In this document: positions 34,456 through 43,097 of the stretch, one piece after another
Layout of the letters: every line of letters starts with the position of its first letter
Numbering within the stretch: the first letter of the stretch is position 1
Source: Bacillota bacterium
Lineage (GTDB): Bacteria; Bacillota; Negativicutes; Sporomusales; Sporomusaceae
Direction: 5' to 3'
Length of the DNA stretch: 53,964 bases
NCBI GenBank assembly: GCA_023443285.1
Contig: JAEZVB010000029.1
Location: forward strand, 1-53,964
Made by a program: the position numbers and the translations under genes
Notes under the pieces: generated by a model
The model's input: only the letters and a program-made list of their open reading frames with translations
The model's database searches: none
What the model was told of the DNA's origin: nothing

Positions 34456-35691
34456 ATGTTATATGATGAGAATATCAATTTGGAGTGTGTACTAAGGCAC
34501 AGAACTATCCAAACCCACTTTCAGCCTATCGTATCGATAAGGAAACAAGGAGTTATCGGGCTTGAAGCTCTATCGCGGGGCGTAAGCCCAGATAATGCTA
34601 TTATTATGCCTCAAACCTTGTTCATAGAGGCAGCCACTACAGGCAGAAGCGTTGAACTTGATAGGCTCTGCCGCGAAAAGGCACTCGAAACTTTTAAATC
34701 AATTTCAGCGCAAGGAAGCGATAGCTTTTTATTTCTCAATCTTAATACTTCAATCCTTGATGAAGGAGTAGTCGGTTCGGGTTATCTAATAAAAGCCGTT
34801 AACCAACTAGGCTTGCGCCCAACATCGATAGTTATAGAGGTTATTGAATCTAAAGTTCGGGATATTGATAGTTTAACTAGGTTTATTAAGCTTCATAAAC
34901 AATACGGCTTTTTAATCGCCCTGGATGACATGGGAAGTGATTCATCCAATTTGGATAGAATCCTGCAAGTCCGCCCTGATATTATCAAGATTGACCGTGG
35001 GCTAATTAAAGACATCAGTAACGATTACTACAAACAGGAATTATTTAAGGCTTTGGTTTTTGTCGCTAAAAAAACAGGGGCTTTGATTATAGCGGAGGGG
35101 GTTGAGACTCATAACGAAGCTGTAACCTGTCTTGAACTTGGCGCTGACTTTCTTCAGGGATATTACATCGCTTATCCAGCGCCTTTTACTAACAACTTAC
35201 ATCGTGTGATCTCAAAAAAAATGCACCTGCTAAGCTTCTCCTATCGCAGCTCCATGGTAAAAAAAATCCAGAACATGTCCTCAGCAAGAAACTTCTACAA
35301 CGATATATTAGAGGCAGTTAAAGAAAAACTATCTTGTATTTACCCTGAACATTTCGAAATGAAACTGGATGAAATTGCAAAATATCAAACCTGTGTCCAG
35401 TGCTTCTACCTATTAGATAGTAATGGGATGCAGATAACCGACACTATCAAATCGTATGTAAATGATGATGATGGAATTCGTCATAGGATGTTTCATCCAG
35501 ACTGCAAGGGATCTGATCAATCATTAAAAGAATATTACCTCTATATTCATTCAGGCTTCGAAAGCTACATAAGTGAACCCTATATCTCCCTCGCAAATGG
35601 TCATCCTTGTGTTACCGGCTCTATCATCTTTCAGGCTTACAATGGCACTCATTATATATTGTGTATCGACTTTGACCTGCTAAAAAGCTAA
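34456..35691 (+). CDS. YkuI-like EAL phosphodiesterase with C-terminal Cache-like domain
   Basis: The start is the ATG at 34456 after GAGGTAATCTTG. Residues 5-250 form an EAL domain that hydrolyses c-di-GMP. The catalytic set looks complete: Glu37 (EAL), Asn97, Glu128, Asp157-Asp158 (DDMG replaces DDFG), Lys178 (KID), Glu214 (AEGVET) and Gln234 (LQGYY). The C-terminal 150 residues (EYYLYIHSGFESYISEPYIS, GHPCVTGSIIF) form a PDC/Cache-like domain, as in Bacillus YkuI, likely to bind a ligand and dimerise. Length agrees with YkuI (about 407). Cytoplasmic. Confidence 0.93.
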   Translation: MLYDENINLECVLRHRTIQTHFQPIVSIRKQGVIGLEALSRGVSPDNAIIMPQTLFIEAATTGRSVELDRLCREKALETFKSISAQGSDSFLFLNLNTSILDEGVVGSGYLIKAVNQLGLRPTSIVIEVIESKVRDIDSLTRFIKLHKQYGFLIALDDMGSDSSNLDRILQVRPDIIKIDRGLIKDISNDYYKQELFKALVFVAKKTGALIIAEGVETHNEAVTCLELGADFLQGYYIAYPAPFTNNLHRVISKKMHLLSFSYRSSMVKKIQNMSSARNFYNDILEAVKEKLSCIYPEHFEMKLDEIAKYQTCVQCFYLLDSNGMQITDTIKSYVNDDDGIRHRMFHPDCKGSDQSLKEYYLYIHSGFESYISEPYISLANGHPCVTGSIIFQAYNGTHYILCIDFDLLKS

Positions 35692-35761
35692 ACTCACCTT
35701 TTATGTAAAAAAACATACCATATAGTAGTATGTTCAATAAAATGTAGGTGGGTGAAACAAC

Positions 35762-36574
35762 ATGCCCTATGTTGAGGTAGAACCAGGTGTCAGGATTTTC
35801 GTTGAAGATTTGAACCCTGCCGGCGAACAAACCGTTCTCTTTATTCATGGTTGGCCGGCCAATCACAAGATGTTTGAGTATCAGTTCAATCAGCTCCCCA
35901 AATACGGAATTCGCTGCATAGCAATAGATATAAGAGGGTTCGGCAAATCGGATAAACCCTGGGAAGGCTACTGTTATGACAATCTGGCAGACGACCTAAA
36001 CTGTGTTATTGAAACCCTTGATCTTGACAATATAATGCTCGTAGGTTTCTCTGTAGGAGGAGCTATCGCTGTTAGATATATGAGCCGGTATTCAGGTTAT
36101 GGCATCTCAAAACTCGCTTTGGTATCTGCCGCCGTTCCTGTCTTTACCCAGCGCCCGGATTATCCGTACAGTCTGCCTGTTGCGGAGGTAAATAAACTCA
36201 TTTGCCAAACATATACCGACAGGCCTAAAATGCTAAGTGAATTTGGCAAGAAATTTTTTGCAAATAACGTAAGTCCCCAGTTTTTAAATTGGTTTGGCAG
36301 TCTTGGCTTAGAAGCCGCTGGTCATGCGACTGCCAGCTTAGCCAAATCGCTTCGCGATGAAGATTTACGGAGAGATATACCGCAGATCTCTGTTCCAACC
36401 ACAATATTTCACGCTACTCATGACCAAATCGTCGCCTTTGCCAATGCCGAAATAACCCACCAAAATATTTCAAACTCAAGACTAATACCCTTTGAATTTA
36501 GCGGCCATGGGCTAGTTAGCGATGAGTCTGACAAATTCAACTATTGTCTTACTCAGTTCTTGTGCAGCAGCTGA
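35762..36574 (+). CDS. Alpha/beta hydrolase
   Basis: The 270-residue protein has the alpha/beta-hydrolase fold: the HGWPAN oxyanion-hole motif (29-34), IDIRGFGKSDKP (55-66), nucleophile Ser97 in GFSVGG, acid Asp221 (HATHDQIV) and His249 (SGHGL). The pattern is that of haloperoxidase, lipase or epoxide hydrolase-like enzymes; the chemistry and substrate cannot be set. A hairpin with AACATAC/GTATGTT lies between it and the EAL gene. It converges with an EamA gene. Confidence 0.92.
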   Translation: MPYVEVEPGVRIFVEDLNPAGEQTVLFIHGWPANHKMFEYQFNQLPKYGIRCIAIDIRGFGKSDKPWEGYCYDNLADDLNCVIETLDLDNIMLVGFSVGGAIAVRYMSRYSGYGISKLALVSAAVPVFTQRPDYPYSLPVAEVNKLICQTYTDRPKMLSEFGKKFFANNVSPQFLNWFGSLGLEAAGHATASLAKSLRDEDLRRDIPQISVPTTIFHATHDQIVAFANAEITHQNISNSRLIPFEFSGHGLVSDESDKFNYCLTQFLCSS

Positions 36575-36578
36575 GTAA

Positions 36579-37526
36579 TCAGCTACTTGCACAGTTGCTT
36601 GCGTGTGGCGCTTCAGTGCGCACTTCCAGACCGGTTAACACCATACCAAACACCACCAGCAGCCCTCCCAGCCACTGCTGCCAGCCAGGCTGCTCGTTTA
36701 ATAACACTACCGATAGAATGAGCGCCGTAAAAGGCATCATACCCGAAAAAGCTGCCGCTACCGAGGCATCACAGCGTTTGATACCAGCATACCAGAAAAT
36801 GAAAGCTAGCGCCGTGACAAACAGGCCATACCAGACTAAGGCCACCCAGCCGGTTATACTGAGCGATAGCAGCGCAGTCAGCGGCTGTTCTGTCAGCGCC
36901 GGAGCAAGACAAAGCACCAAGGCGATTGCTACTACCAGTGTAGTCTGAACAATGGGCTCAAGTGTCCGCTCTGAACGCACTGCCGCTTTTATGCTGCTAA
37001 TGCGGGAAAGTATGTTAAATATCGACTCGCACACTGCCGCGCCCAATACCAATACATTGCCAATTATATGCTCCTGAGAAAATACAATGTCAGGCGAAAA
37101 AATTCCCTGAAGCACAACAATACCGATAATCGTACTGAATATGCCGAGAAATCGTACCTTATCTAGTGGTTCTCGCAAGAACAGCCAGGCCAAAAGTACC
37201 GTAGTTGCCGGTGTTGCGCCGGTGAGTATCCCGGCTTCACCTGCGCTCGTCCGTAATAATCCCTGTAATAAAAACAGCCGAAACATGAAGATACCGAACA
37301 AAGCTTGAATGAACAGAAACGCCCACTCTCCTTTTGTTATCTGCCAGATGCTTTGGCGCAGTTTTTGACTGCAAAGCGGCAGTAAACCCGCTAAGGCAAA
37401 AAATAAGCTTCCCACTGTAATCGTAAAGGTTCCTAGTGTTGCTACAACAAATCGGCCTGCTATTACGGAAGTGCCCGCCAAAGTAAAGGCTCCCAACAAG
37501 AATACCACACCAGCATAACGTTCCAT
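36579..37526 (-). CDS. EamA-family (DMT) transporter
   Basis: The 315-residue protein has ten hydrophobic segments in two EamA repeats, each ending in the family pattern (LLAWLFLREPLDKVRFLGIFSTIIGIVVLQ in the first; LILSVVLLNEQPGWQQWLGGLLVVFGMVLTGLEV in the second). DMT carriers export amino acids or other metabolites. It is divergent from the MocR regulator at 37652, with 125 bases between the starts, so the two are probably linked: MocR proteins often control adjacent transporters of amine or vitamin B6 compounds. GGAG precedes the ATG by about seven bases. Confidence 0.92.
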   Translation of the reverse strand: MERYAGVVFLLGAFTLAGTSVIAGRFVVATLGTFTITVGSLFFALAGLLPLCSQKLRQSIWQITKGEWAFLFIQALFGIFMFRLFLLQGLLRTSAGEAGILTGATPATTVLLAWLFLREPLDKVRFLGIFSTIIGIVVLQGIFSPDIVFSQEHIIGNVLVLGAAVCESIFNILSRISSIKAAVRSERTLEPIVQTTLVVAIALVLCLAPALTEQPLTALLSLSITGWVALVWYGLFVTALAFIFWYAGIKRCDASVAAAFSGMMPFTALILSVVLLNEQPGWQQWLGGLLVVFGMVLTGLEVRTEAPHASNCASS

Positions 37527-37553
37527 TCGTATCGCTCCAATCCACTATATGAA

Positions 37554-37581
37554 TTACAATAATTTACCACTATGGTATAAT
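37554..37581 (+). promoter_or_regulatory. Promoter of the first MocR gene
   Basis: TTACAA (37554-37559), 16 bases, then consensus TATAAT (37576-37581). It lies in the shared divergent region. Confidence 0.5.
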
Positions 37582-37651
37582 AGTAGCAGATAAACCGGCC
37601 TGGCATCAGAACCAGTTTAAGACTACTTTTATAGAGCCAGTTGGAGGATAT

Positions 37652-39052
37652 ATGTTGGGAATAGTCTTGCAACGCCACAGTGAAATATCTTTGGCACGAC
37701 AGATTTACCAATTGCTGCGCGAACAAATGACTACAGGCCAGTTGCAGCCCGGTGAACTGCTGCCGTCTACCCGGGAGCTGGCTAAACAACTAGCGGTATC
37801 GCGCAATACTACTTATGAAGCCTATGAGATGTTATCGGCCGAAGGCTACACGGTAAGCCGCCCAGGTTCCCCAACCCGGGTAGCTGACGGTCTATGTTTA
37901 GAAAAATCTACACCCTCCCAGGGGAATTCGCAGCAAACAACAAGGCCTTCCTATGAGTATCTAGCCGATTTCCGGACAGGCCGGCCTGATCTTCGGCGTT
38001 TTCCCCGGCACTTGTGGTTACAATTGCTGCGTAAGGCTGCCGAGGATTTTGCCCCTGACCACTGGGGTTATTCCGGTCCTGATGGCTTGCCGCTCCTTCG
38101 AGAGGAAATTGCGGCGTGGCTACTTAGGAGCCGAGGACTTAGCGTTGAGCCACAGGATATTTTCATTACTGCCGGAGCTACCCAAGCCCTCTATTTGCTT
38201 GGAGGTCTATTATCTGGCGAAAATCAGGAAATTCTTGTTGAAGATCCCTGCCATATGGGAATGCTGCGGGTATTACAGGAAAAGAAGTTCAAAATCCGGC
38301 CTATACCAGTGGATAAACTTGGCATGCAAACCGCATATCTACAGGGAAAGGGAGCTTGCGCGGTATATGTGACCCCCTCGCATCAGTTTCCCCTCGGGGG
38401 AATTCTTCCGGCAAATCGCCGCACCGAGCTCATACGATTTGCGAGGGATAATGATCTTTTTATCATTGAAGATGATTATGACAGTGAGTTTCGTTACTCT
38501 GGCACACCGGTAGCGCCGCTGTATTCCATGGACGCTGAGCGGGTTATTTATGTAGGCACTTTCAGCAAAATCCTGTTTCCTGCACTACGTATCGGCTATG
38601 TAGTCCTGCCTGCTCAACTGCACAATCGCTGGCGTTATTTGCGTACCCACAACGATGTCCAAAATCCCCCGTTCGAGCAGGCTGCCCTTGCAGAATATCT
38701 ACATAACCGCAAACTGGACAGGCATGTTCAGCAAATGCGCCGCCTCTATGGGCAGCGTCGTCAAACCTTGCTCCAAACACTGGAGGAACTATTTGGGAAG
38801 ACATGGTTGCCCTGGGGTGATGCAGCCGGGCTGCATCTGGTACTGGAGTTCCCCGGCAAGCACTTTGATCATAACTTTGCCCAACTCGGAAAGCAACAGG
38901 GAATTCATGTCACACCAGTGGACTATCACAGCATCTGCAAAGGCGTCCACTTGTCAAAACTGGCCTTGGGTTATGGTCACCTGGATGCGGCTGGAATTCG
39001 CCAAGGGCTTTTATTGTTACAAAAACATATCGCGACCTACAGCAGTGATTGA
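37652..39052 (+). CDS. MocR/PdxR-family regulator (GntR helix-turn-helix plus aminotransferase domain), copy 1
   Basis: The 466-residue protein has a GntR DNA-binding domain (about 12-75: IYQLLREQMTTGQLQPGELLPSTRELAKQLAVSRNTTYEAYEML). A linker and a class I aminotransferase-like domain (about 115-460) follow, which retains the PLP Lys in YVGTFSKILFPALRIGY. In MocR proteins the domain binds PLP, often with an amino acid, and tunes DNA binding rather than transaminating. The divergent EamA exporter is the probable target. A tandem of hairpins terminates the gene. Confidence 0.94.
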   Translation: MLGIVLQRHSEISLARQIYQLLREQMTTGQLQPGELLPSTRELAKQLAVSRNTTYEAYEMLSAEGYTVSRPGSPTRVADGLCLEKSTPSQGNSQQTTRPSYEYLADFRTGRPDLRRFPRHLWLQLLRKAAEDFAPDHWGYSGPDGLPLLREEIAAWLLRSRGLSVEPQDIFITAGATQALYLLGGLLSGENQEILVEDPCHMGMLRVLQEKKFKIRPIPVDKLGMQTAYLQGKGACAVYVTPSHQFPLGGILPANRRTELIRFARDNDLFIIEDDYDSEFRYSGTPVAPLYSMDAERVIYVGTFSKILFPALRIGYVVLPAQLHNRWRYLRTHNDVQNPPFEQAALAEYLHNRKLDRHVQQMRRLYGQRRQTLLQTLEELFGKTWLPWGDAAGLHLVLEFPGKHFDHNFAQLGKQQGIHVTPVDYHSICKGVHLSKLALGYGHLDAAGIRQGLLLLQKHIATYSSD

Positions 39053-39076
39053 AGTCAAGCCCCAGCAAAACAAAAA

Positions 39077-39152
39077 TCCGCAAGCAAGATGCTTACGGAC
39101 TAGTAACAAACTCTCCCAAAGGAAACCGGCGACTCGCGTCTACGGTTTCTTT
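39077..39152. terminator. Two hairpins between MocR and the 88-residue gene
   Basis: TCCGCAAGCA/TGCTTACGGA (39077-39099) and AAAGGAAACCG/CGGTTTCTTT (39118-39152, inner GAC/GTC). The second is followed by TTTC and can end transcription on either strand. Confidence 0.6.
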
Positions 39153-39193
39153 CAGTTGTGCCGGCGGAAACACAAATCTTTGGCTACTGCAGT

Positions 39194-39460
39194 TTATGCT
39201 AATACATATTCTGAGTAACAGCTGATCCACAGTAGTGCAAAAGCACTGCCATTTTTAATATAGGTAATCAGTCGGGCCAGCTTTCCACAGTGTAAAGAAT
39301 CATAAATCGTTGTACCCGAAGTTTCAGCCTTACTTAGCAGCTCTTGCGCTGCGCTCAACGCCTGCTCATGTTTTTTTCCGAAAAAACCAAACTCGCTATA
39401 TAATCCCGGCTTAGTACTAGAACGCTCCTTATGGTTTCTTACAATCACCTTGTTTTCCAT
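39194..39460 (-). CDS. Hypothetical protein, 88 residues
   Basis: A strong GAGGTGAAGGT precedes the ATG. The protein is mostly charged (NHKERSSTKPG, FFGKKHEQALSAAQELLSKAETSG) with a helix of Ala and Lys and a C-terminal hydrophobic patch (AFALLWIS). No family is recognised. It is divergent from the LysR gene at 39582 across 121 bases of very A/T-rich DNA, so it could be that regulator's target. A CATATAGTA element in the spacer fits only a sporulation -10 box. Confidence 0.6.
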   Translation of the reverse strand: MENKVIVRNHKERSSTKPGLYSEFGFFGKKHEQALSAAQELLSKAETSGTTIYDSLHCGKLARLITYIKNGSAFALLWISCYSEYVLA

Positions 39461-39581
39461 ACCTTCACCTCATTAAAATTCAATGCTCTGTTTAACTACA
39501 GTATATCCCAATAATATATTAATTTAAAATATAAGATATCTATGTTAATATAGTTATATACTATATGCCGGAGGACTCACT

Positions 39582-40457
39582 ATGGAAATTCGCCAATTAG
39601 AATATTTTCAGATGACTTGTCGTCTAAATAGCATATCCAAAGCGGCCGAAGAATTGCATGTCGCTCAACCATCTGTATCTATCGCCATCCAGAAGCTGGA
39701 GGAAGAACTTGGCGTCCAGTTGTTTCGCCGAACACAACGACAGATAGCACTTACTACCGAGGGTCAGATTTTTCTTCAACGGGCAAATATAATTCTAACG
39801 CAGATTAGTGATTCGATAAACGAAATAAAAGATCTCCGTTTGCAGCCAAAGGGTTCCATCAAAATAGGCATCCCACCTATGATTGGCTTTTTCCTCTTCC
39901 CGCAGATCTTTGCCCAATTTCGCAAGCAGTACCCCCACATTGAACTCACAGCGGTAGAAGGAGGTTCGTTGACAATCCAGAAATTAATTGAACAAAACAG
40001 AATTGATATCGGTATTATAACGCAGTCAAACACATCAGCCTTTTTGGAAACATGCCCCATTACCGCCGGACAACTCCACGTATGTTTACCTCCCCACCAT
40101 CCGCTGAGCAACCTGCCAAGCATTGCCTTTAATAAACTACGAGATCAACCGTTTATCTTGTTAAAAGAAGACACCTACAACCGCAAGGTAGTCATTGAAG
40201 AATGTAAAAAACATAACTTTACCCCCAACATCGTATTCTCGTCCAGCCAAATCGAAACCATCGTCAGTTTGGTCGAATTGGAAGTAGGCATTTCCTTTCT
40301 CTTTGATGCTATTGCCAGAAGGTATTCTACCATCTACAGCTGTCCGTTATCTCAGCCCATATATTTTCAAATTGTCCTGGCCTGGAATCCCAATAGATAC
40401 CTTACCAATGCTGCAAAGGCCTTCATTGATTTCATGACCTGCCTGGACTTAAGTTAA
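39582..40457 (+). CDS. LysR-family transcription regulator
   Basis: The 291-residue protein has the LysR winged helix (1-62: MEIRQLEYFQMTCRLNSISKAAEELHVAQPSVSIAIQKLEEELGVQLFRR) and a type 2 periplasmic-binding-like effector domain (about 90-290: GSIKIGIPPMIGFFLFPQIFAQFRKQYP, INKL-RDQPFILL). The effector is unknown. GGAGGACTCACT precedes the ATG. Likely targets are the divergent 88-residue gene or genes elsewhere, since the genes downstream have a separate MarR promoter. Confidence 0.93.
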   Translation: MEIRQLEYFQMTCRLNSISKAAEELHVAQPSVSIAIQKLEEELGVQLFRRTQRQIALTTEGQIFLQRANIILTQISDSINEIKDLRLQPKGSIKIGIPPMIGFFLFPQIFAQFRKQYPHIELTAVEGGSLTIQKLIEQNRIDIGIITQSNTSAFLETCPITAGQLHVCLPPHHPLSNLPSIAFNKLRDQPFILLKEDTYNRKVVIEECKKHNFTPNIVFSSSQIETIVSLVELEVGISFLFDAIARRYSTIYSCPLSQPIYFQIVLAWNPNRYLTNAAKAFIDFMTCLDLS

Positions 40458-40483
40458 CAGATTCCCTTCGTAAAATTATTACC

Positions 40484-40529
40484 TTGACGCCCCTTCATAT
40501 AGTTAGTATACTAATAGTTAGTATACTAA
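40484..40529 (+). promoter_or_regulatory. Promoter and double palindromic operator of the marR/membrane-protein pair
   Basis: TTGACG (40484-40489), 17 bases, TATACT (40507-40512). Two copies of the 12-base palindrome TTAGTATACTAA lie at 40503-40514 and 40518-40529, centres 15 bases apart, the first covering the -10 box. This is a good arrangement for MarR-type autorepression by two dimers. Confidence 0.8.
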
Positions 40530-40552
40530 CTATATAGTCAAGGGAGTTCTAT

Positions 40553-41017
40553 ATGGAAAATATTAGAGAGAAAACCGGGTATTTACTAAATACATCTGCC
40601 CGTCTACTTAGATGGGAATTTAACGATAAACTTAAGGAATATGGACTTACAACTACCCAGTGGGCCATTATAAAAGATTTACATGAACAGAATCTTTGCA
40701 ACGCTAATACCGACAATCTCACACCTGCTGCTATCTCCAGCCGCCTTCAGCTGGACAGACCAACGGTATCCGGAGTAATCGATAGACTTACTAAGCAAGC
40801 ATTTGTATTTCGTTCTCCTAATCCTTCTGATAGACGTTCTCAAATAATTCATTTAACTTCAAAAGCGAATGAATTAGTATCTCAATTAGATGAGCTTAGT
40901 ATAGAAGTAACAGAAATAGCACTTACTGGTTTTAGCGAAACAGAACACTTTCAGCTTAAGAATTTTCTAACAAGAATTATTAGCAATTTATCCTCGCAAG
41001 CGGGCAAAAAAATATGA
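40553..41017 (+). CDS. MarR-family regulator
   Basis: The 154-residue protein has the MarR winged helix: YGLTTTQWAIIKDLHEQNLCNANTDNLTPAAISSRLQLDRPTVSGVIDRLTKQAFVFRSPNPSDRRSQIIHLTSKANELV. The N-terminal helix carries a KTGYLLNTSARLLRWEF pattern typical of the family. AAGGGAG precedes the ATG by about eight bases. The next gene overlaps its stop by four bases, so they are translationally coupled. Its operator is described just above. Confidence 0.93.
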   Translation: MENIREKTGYLLNTSARLLRWEFNDKLKEYGLTTTQWAIIKDLHEQNLCNANTDNLTPAAISSRLQLDRPTVSGVIDRLTKQAFVFRSPNPSDRRSQIIHLTSKANELVSQLDELSIEVTEIALTGFSETEHFQLKNFLTRIISNLSSQAGKKI

Positions 41018-41382
41018 GCGCGTTCTTTATATTTCTTTTTATTTTTGGCAGCTTTGAAATCATTTCTAACCTATTTCATCTTACAAGAGGCTCAAAAGCA
41101 AAAATAGCCCAATCTGCCAAAAGACAGCATGGCGAAATACCAAAAGAACTATCTGATGGTCATTTTGTTGTAAAAGCATATGCTATGTTAGGGATCGGAA
41201 TTATTTTCATAATGGCAGCACTAATACCTCAGTCGTACATAATAACGTTAGCAGCTCTTGGATTATTAGGTTTTTACGGAATTATACAAGCACTAGTTTA
41301 TAGAAAGCATTGGGCTGTAATACCCTCTGCAATTGTCTATAACACACCGTTGCTTCTTTTTATATTCTATATCAATGAATAA
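41014..41382 (+). CDS. Small membrane protein coupled to marR
   Basis: The 122-residue protein has about four hydrophobic segments (1-20, 50-70, 73-92 and 100-118) with a basic loop at 23-45 (RGSKAKIAQSAKRQHGEIPKEL). It is not a recognised carrier; its size and layout resemble small multidrug-type or DUF4345-like membrane proteins, but I see no defining motif. Being co-translated with a MarR regulator under a tight operator, it is probably the regulated effector, perhaps for membrane stress or efflux. Confidence 0.75.
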   Translation: MSAFFIFLFIFGSFEIISNLFHLTRGSKAKIAQSAKRQHGEIPKELSDGHFVVKAYAMLGIGIIFIMAALIPQSYIITLAALGLLGFYGIIQALVYRKHWAVIPSAIVYNTPLLLFIFYINE

Positions 41383-41471
41383 TTTTTTTTATTGATTTTT
41401 AGCTACATATAGAAAATAGTGTAGGAACAAAACCGTTCATGTAGGTTTATTAAATATAAGAGGTGATTTAT

Positions 41472-42251
41472 ATGAAAAGCAAGATTGCCGAGGCCATTAA
41501 CCTAAAGTCTAGTCCTGTAGCCATACTATTCACCAACCAAAAACCCGCGGGGGCGCTTCAGTTCAAAGAAGGTCGCTGGGGTTGTGTGGTATCCATGCTA
41601 CAGGCTGCTGCCAATGGCAAAACAGCCGTTTTTGATCGTAAGACAGCTGGATGTATCGGCGGCGGCACCGGTCTCGGATTCGGTAACACCTATAAGGATT
41701 TTCCGGGAGGCATCGAATATTTTCTCTCCACAGGAAATCAAGAATTCTGCGAAAGTGAAGCAGGCAAGCAGATTATAAGAAACTGGGCTAAACTCACCCA
41801 AGGTGAAGCGTATAAAAAAAATCCAGAATTCGCAAAATCCTTTATAGACGCTCTTCCCTATTATGACGTTCCCACTGAATATGTAGTATTTAAACCTCTA
41901 CAAAAACTTTTGCCGGATGAAAAACCGGAAGTCGTGATTTTTTTGGCCACCCCGGATCAAATTTCAGCTTTGGTAACATTGACGAATTTCTCCAGACATG
42001 GTGGTGAAAACGTTATGATCCCCTGGTGTGCAGGCTGCCACAGCATTTGCATTATCCCACTTAACGAAGGAAAGAAGGATAATCCCAAGGCGGTCATTGG
42101 ACTAATCGATATTTCTGCCCGGAAACAAGTAAACAAGGATATTCTTTCTTTCAGCGTGCCTTATAAGCTGTTCTTGGAGATGGAAAGCAATGTCGAAGAT
42201 AGCTTTCTCGCTAGGGAGGAATGGCAAAAGATGAAAGAACGGAATCAATAA
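41472..42251 (+). CDS. DUF169 family protein
   Basis: The ATG at 41472 follows GAGGTGATTTAT; a GTG at 41463 would include the ribosome site. The 259-residue protein matches DUF169: SSPVAILFTNQKPAGALQFKEGRWGCVVSMLQAAANGKTAVFD, then CIGGGTGLGFG, GIEYFLSTGN and PWCAGCHSICIIPL. Two Cys-containing loops (KTAGCIGG and WCAGCHSIC) suggest metal or cluster binding. The family is common in anaerobes and methanogens; its function is unknown. A strong terminator follows, so it is probably a single-gene transcript. Confidence 0.9.
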   Translation: MKSKIAEAINLKSSPVAILFTNQKPAGALQFKEGRWGCVVSMLQAAANGKTAVFDRKTAGCIGGGTGLGFGNTYKDFPGGIEYFLSTGNQEFCESEAGKQIIRNWAKLTQGEAYKKNPEFAKSFIDALPYYDVPTEYVVFKPLQKLLPDEKPEVVIFLATPDQISALVTLTNFSRHGGENVMIPWCAGCHSICIIPLNEGKKDNPKAVIGLIDISARKQVNKDILSFSVPYKLFLEMESNVEDSFLAREEWQKMKERNQ

Positions 42252-42260
42252 GACTATCAA

Positions 42261-42298
42261 AACAACCTTAGTCAAACATAGACTAAGGTTGTTTATTT
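42261..42298 (+). terminator. Terminator after the DUF169 gene
   Basis: A perfect 13-bp stem AACAACCTTAGTC/GACTAAGGTTGTT (42261-42273 and 42281-42293) with a T-rich tail. Confidence 0.88.
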
Positions 42299-42476
42299 CT
42301 ATCTGAATTCAAACGCTTATCTTTTGCCGGTAATCCAGTAATAAAACTTCTGTTTCCGTTCACACTATATCAAAAAAGCTTTTAGGAGGTTCCCTATACA
42401 TACCTATTTACCGTGTCCTCATTAATAATAAAGATACTGGAGAGTCACCGCTACAAATCCACAAGATGCCCGATTA

Positions 42477-42770
42477 TCACTCCTTCACAAAATAATTGAT
42501 TTTGATCTTGTCACCGGGGTGGATTTCGCCTGGCATCCTACCTGCAAACAAATCATAATTTAACTCAATAATTCCATGATAGAACTCGCGAATTTCACGC
42601 GGCCCATAGGTGTTTTTTACTATGTACTGTTGAGAAATATCCCAAAGGGTATCACCGCATTTCACGGTATAGGTTTCTGATACTAAGGAATTGGTAGGTT
42701 CGCTACCCTCGCCGTAGGTCACCACAAATAATAGTGCCACTATAATAAGTAACCGGATAAACTTTTGCAT
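42477..42770 (-). CDS. Exported LysM-domain protein
   Basis: The 97-residue protein has a signal peptide (FIRLLIIVALLFVVTYGEGS) and one LysM domain: YTVKCGDTLWDISQQYI---YGPREIREFYHGIIELNYDLFAGRMPGEIHPGDKIKI. LysM binds N-acetylglucosamine chains in peptidoglycan, so the mature protein should stay attached to the cell wall. It lacks a catalytic partner domain, unlike cell-wall hydrolases. In spore formers such short LysM proteins may also serve in coat or cortex. Divergent from two small genes. Confidence 0.88.
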   Translation of the reverse strand: MQKFIRLLIIVALLFVVTYGEGSEPTNSLVSETYTVKCGDTLWDISQQYIVKNTYGPREIREFYHGIIELNYDLFAGRMPGEIHPGDKIKINYFVKE

Positions 42771-42799
42771 GAATCTCTAACCCCCAAGCAATAATGTAC

Positions 42800-42818
42800 T
42801 AACTGAGTCGCTCAGTTA
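42800..42818. promoter_or_regulatory. Inverted repeat between divergent lysM and small genes
   Basis: TAACTGAG-TCG-CTCAGTTA, eight perfect pairs around a 3-base centre. It is a likely dimer-binding site. No adjacent regulator gene is present. A second inverted repeat ATTCTA-TGAT-TAGAAT lies at about 42829-42844. Confidence 0.5.
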
Positions 42819-42897
42819 CTGCTTGTACATTCTATGATTAGAATTCATGCTTTATGCCGGACTAATCAATTGGAAAATAAGAATAGAGGCGATAATT

Positions 42898-43080
42898 ATG
42901 ACTTATAGAGCAAATGGCTCTTATCTAAAATTCCGGACTACTACTAAAGCATCCATAAAACTTACTTCTGCCAGTAAGACTATGGATGCCATAATTACTG
43001 AAAACAAAGTTAACCCACACTTACGTGATGAGCCTGCCATAACGTCCAATCAAAACGTTTATGACTCCTTATCGGAGTAG
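42898..43080 (+). CDS. Hypothetical small protein, 60 residues
   Basis: The ATG at 42898 follows GAGGCGATAATT; the frame can be extended to 42847 without a ribosome site. The protein is hydrophilic and Thr/Ser/Lys-rich (YRANGSYLKFRTTTKASIKLTSASKTM) with an acidic end (DSLSE). No family is recognised. It is followed after 17 bases by a 28-residue membrane peptide gene with a good ribosome site. Confidence 0.55.
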   Translation: MTYRANGSYLKFRTTTKASIKLTSASKTMDAIITENKVNPHLRDEPAITSNQNVYDSLSE

Positions 43081-43097
43081 CTACCAAGGAGGAAGCT

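Noticed and set aside
36562..36592. Hairpin overlapping the end of the alpha/beta hydrolase gene as a terminator.
   Set aside because: It has no T run and lies partly in coding sequence; the two genes converge, so it may help but is not listed.
42390..42480. Open frame after AGGAGG encoding PIYRVLINNKDTGESPLQIHK.
   Set aside because: It has a strong ribosome-like site but no ATG, GTG or TTG at the right distance; possibly a remnant of a small gene, not supported as a gene.
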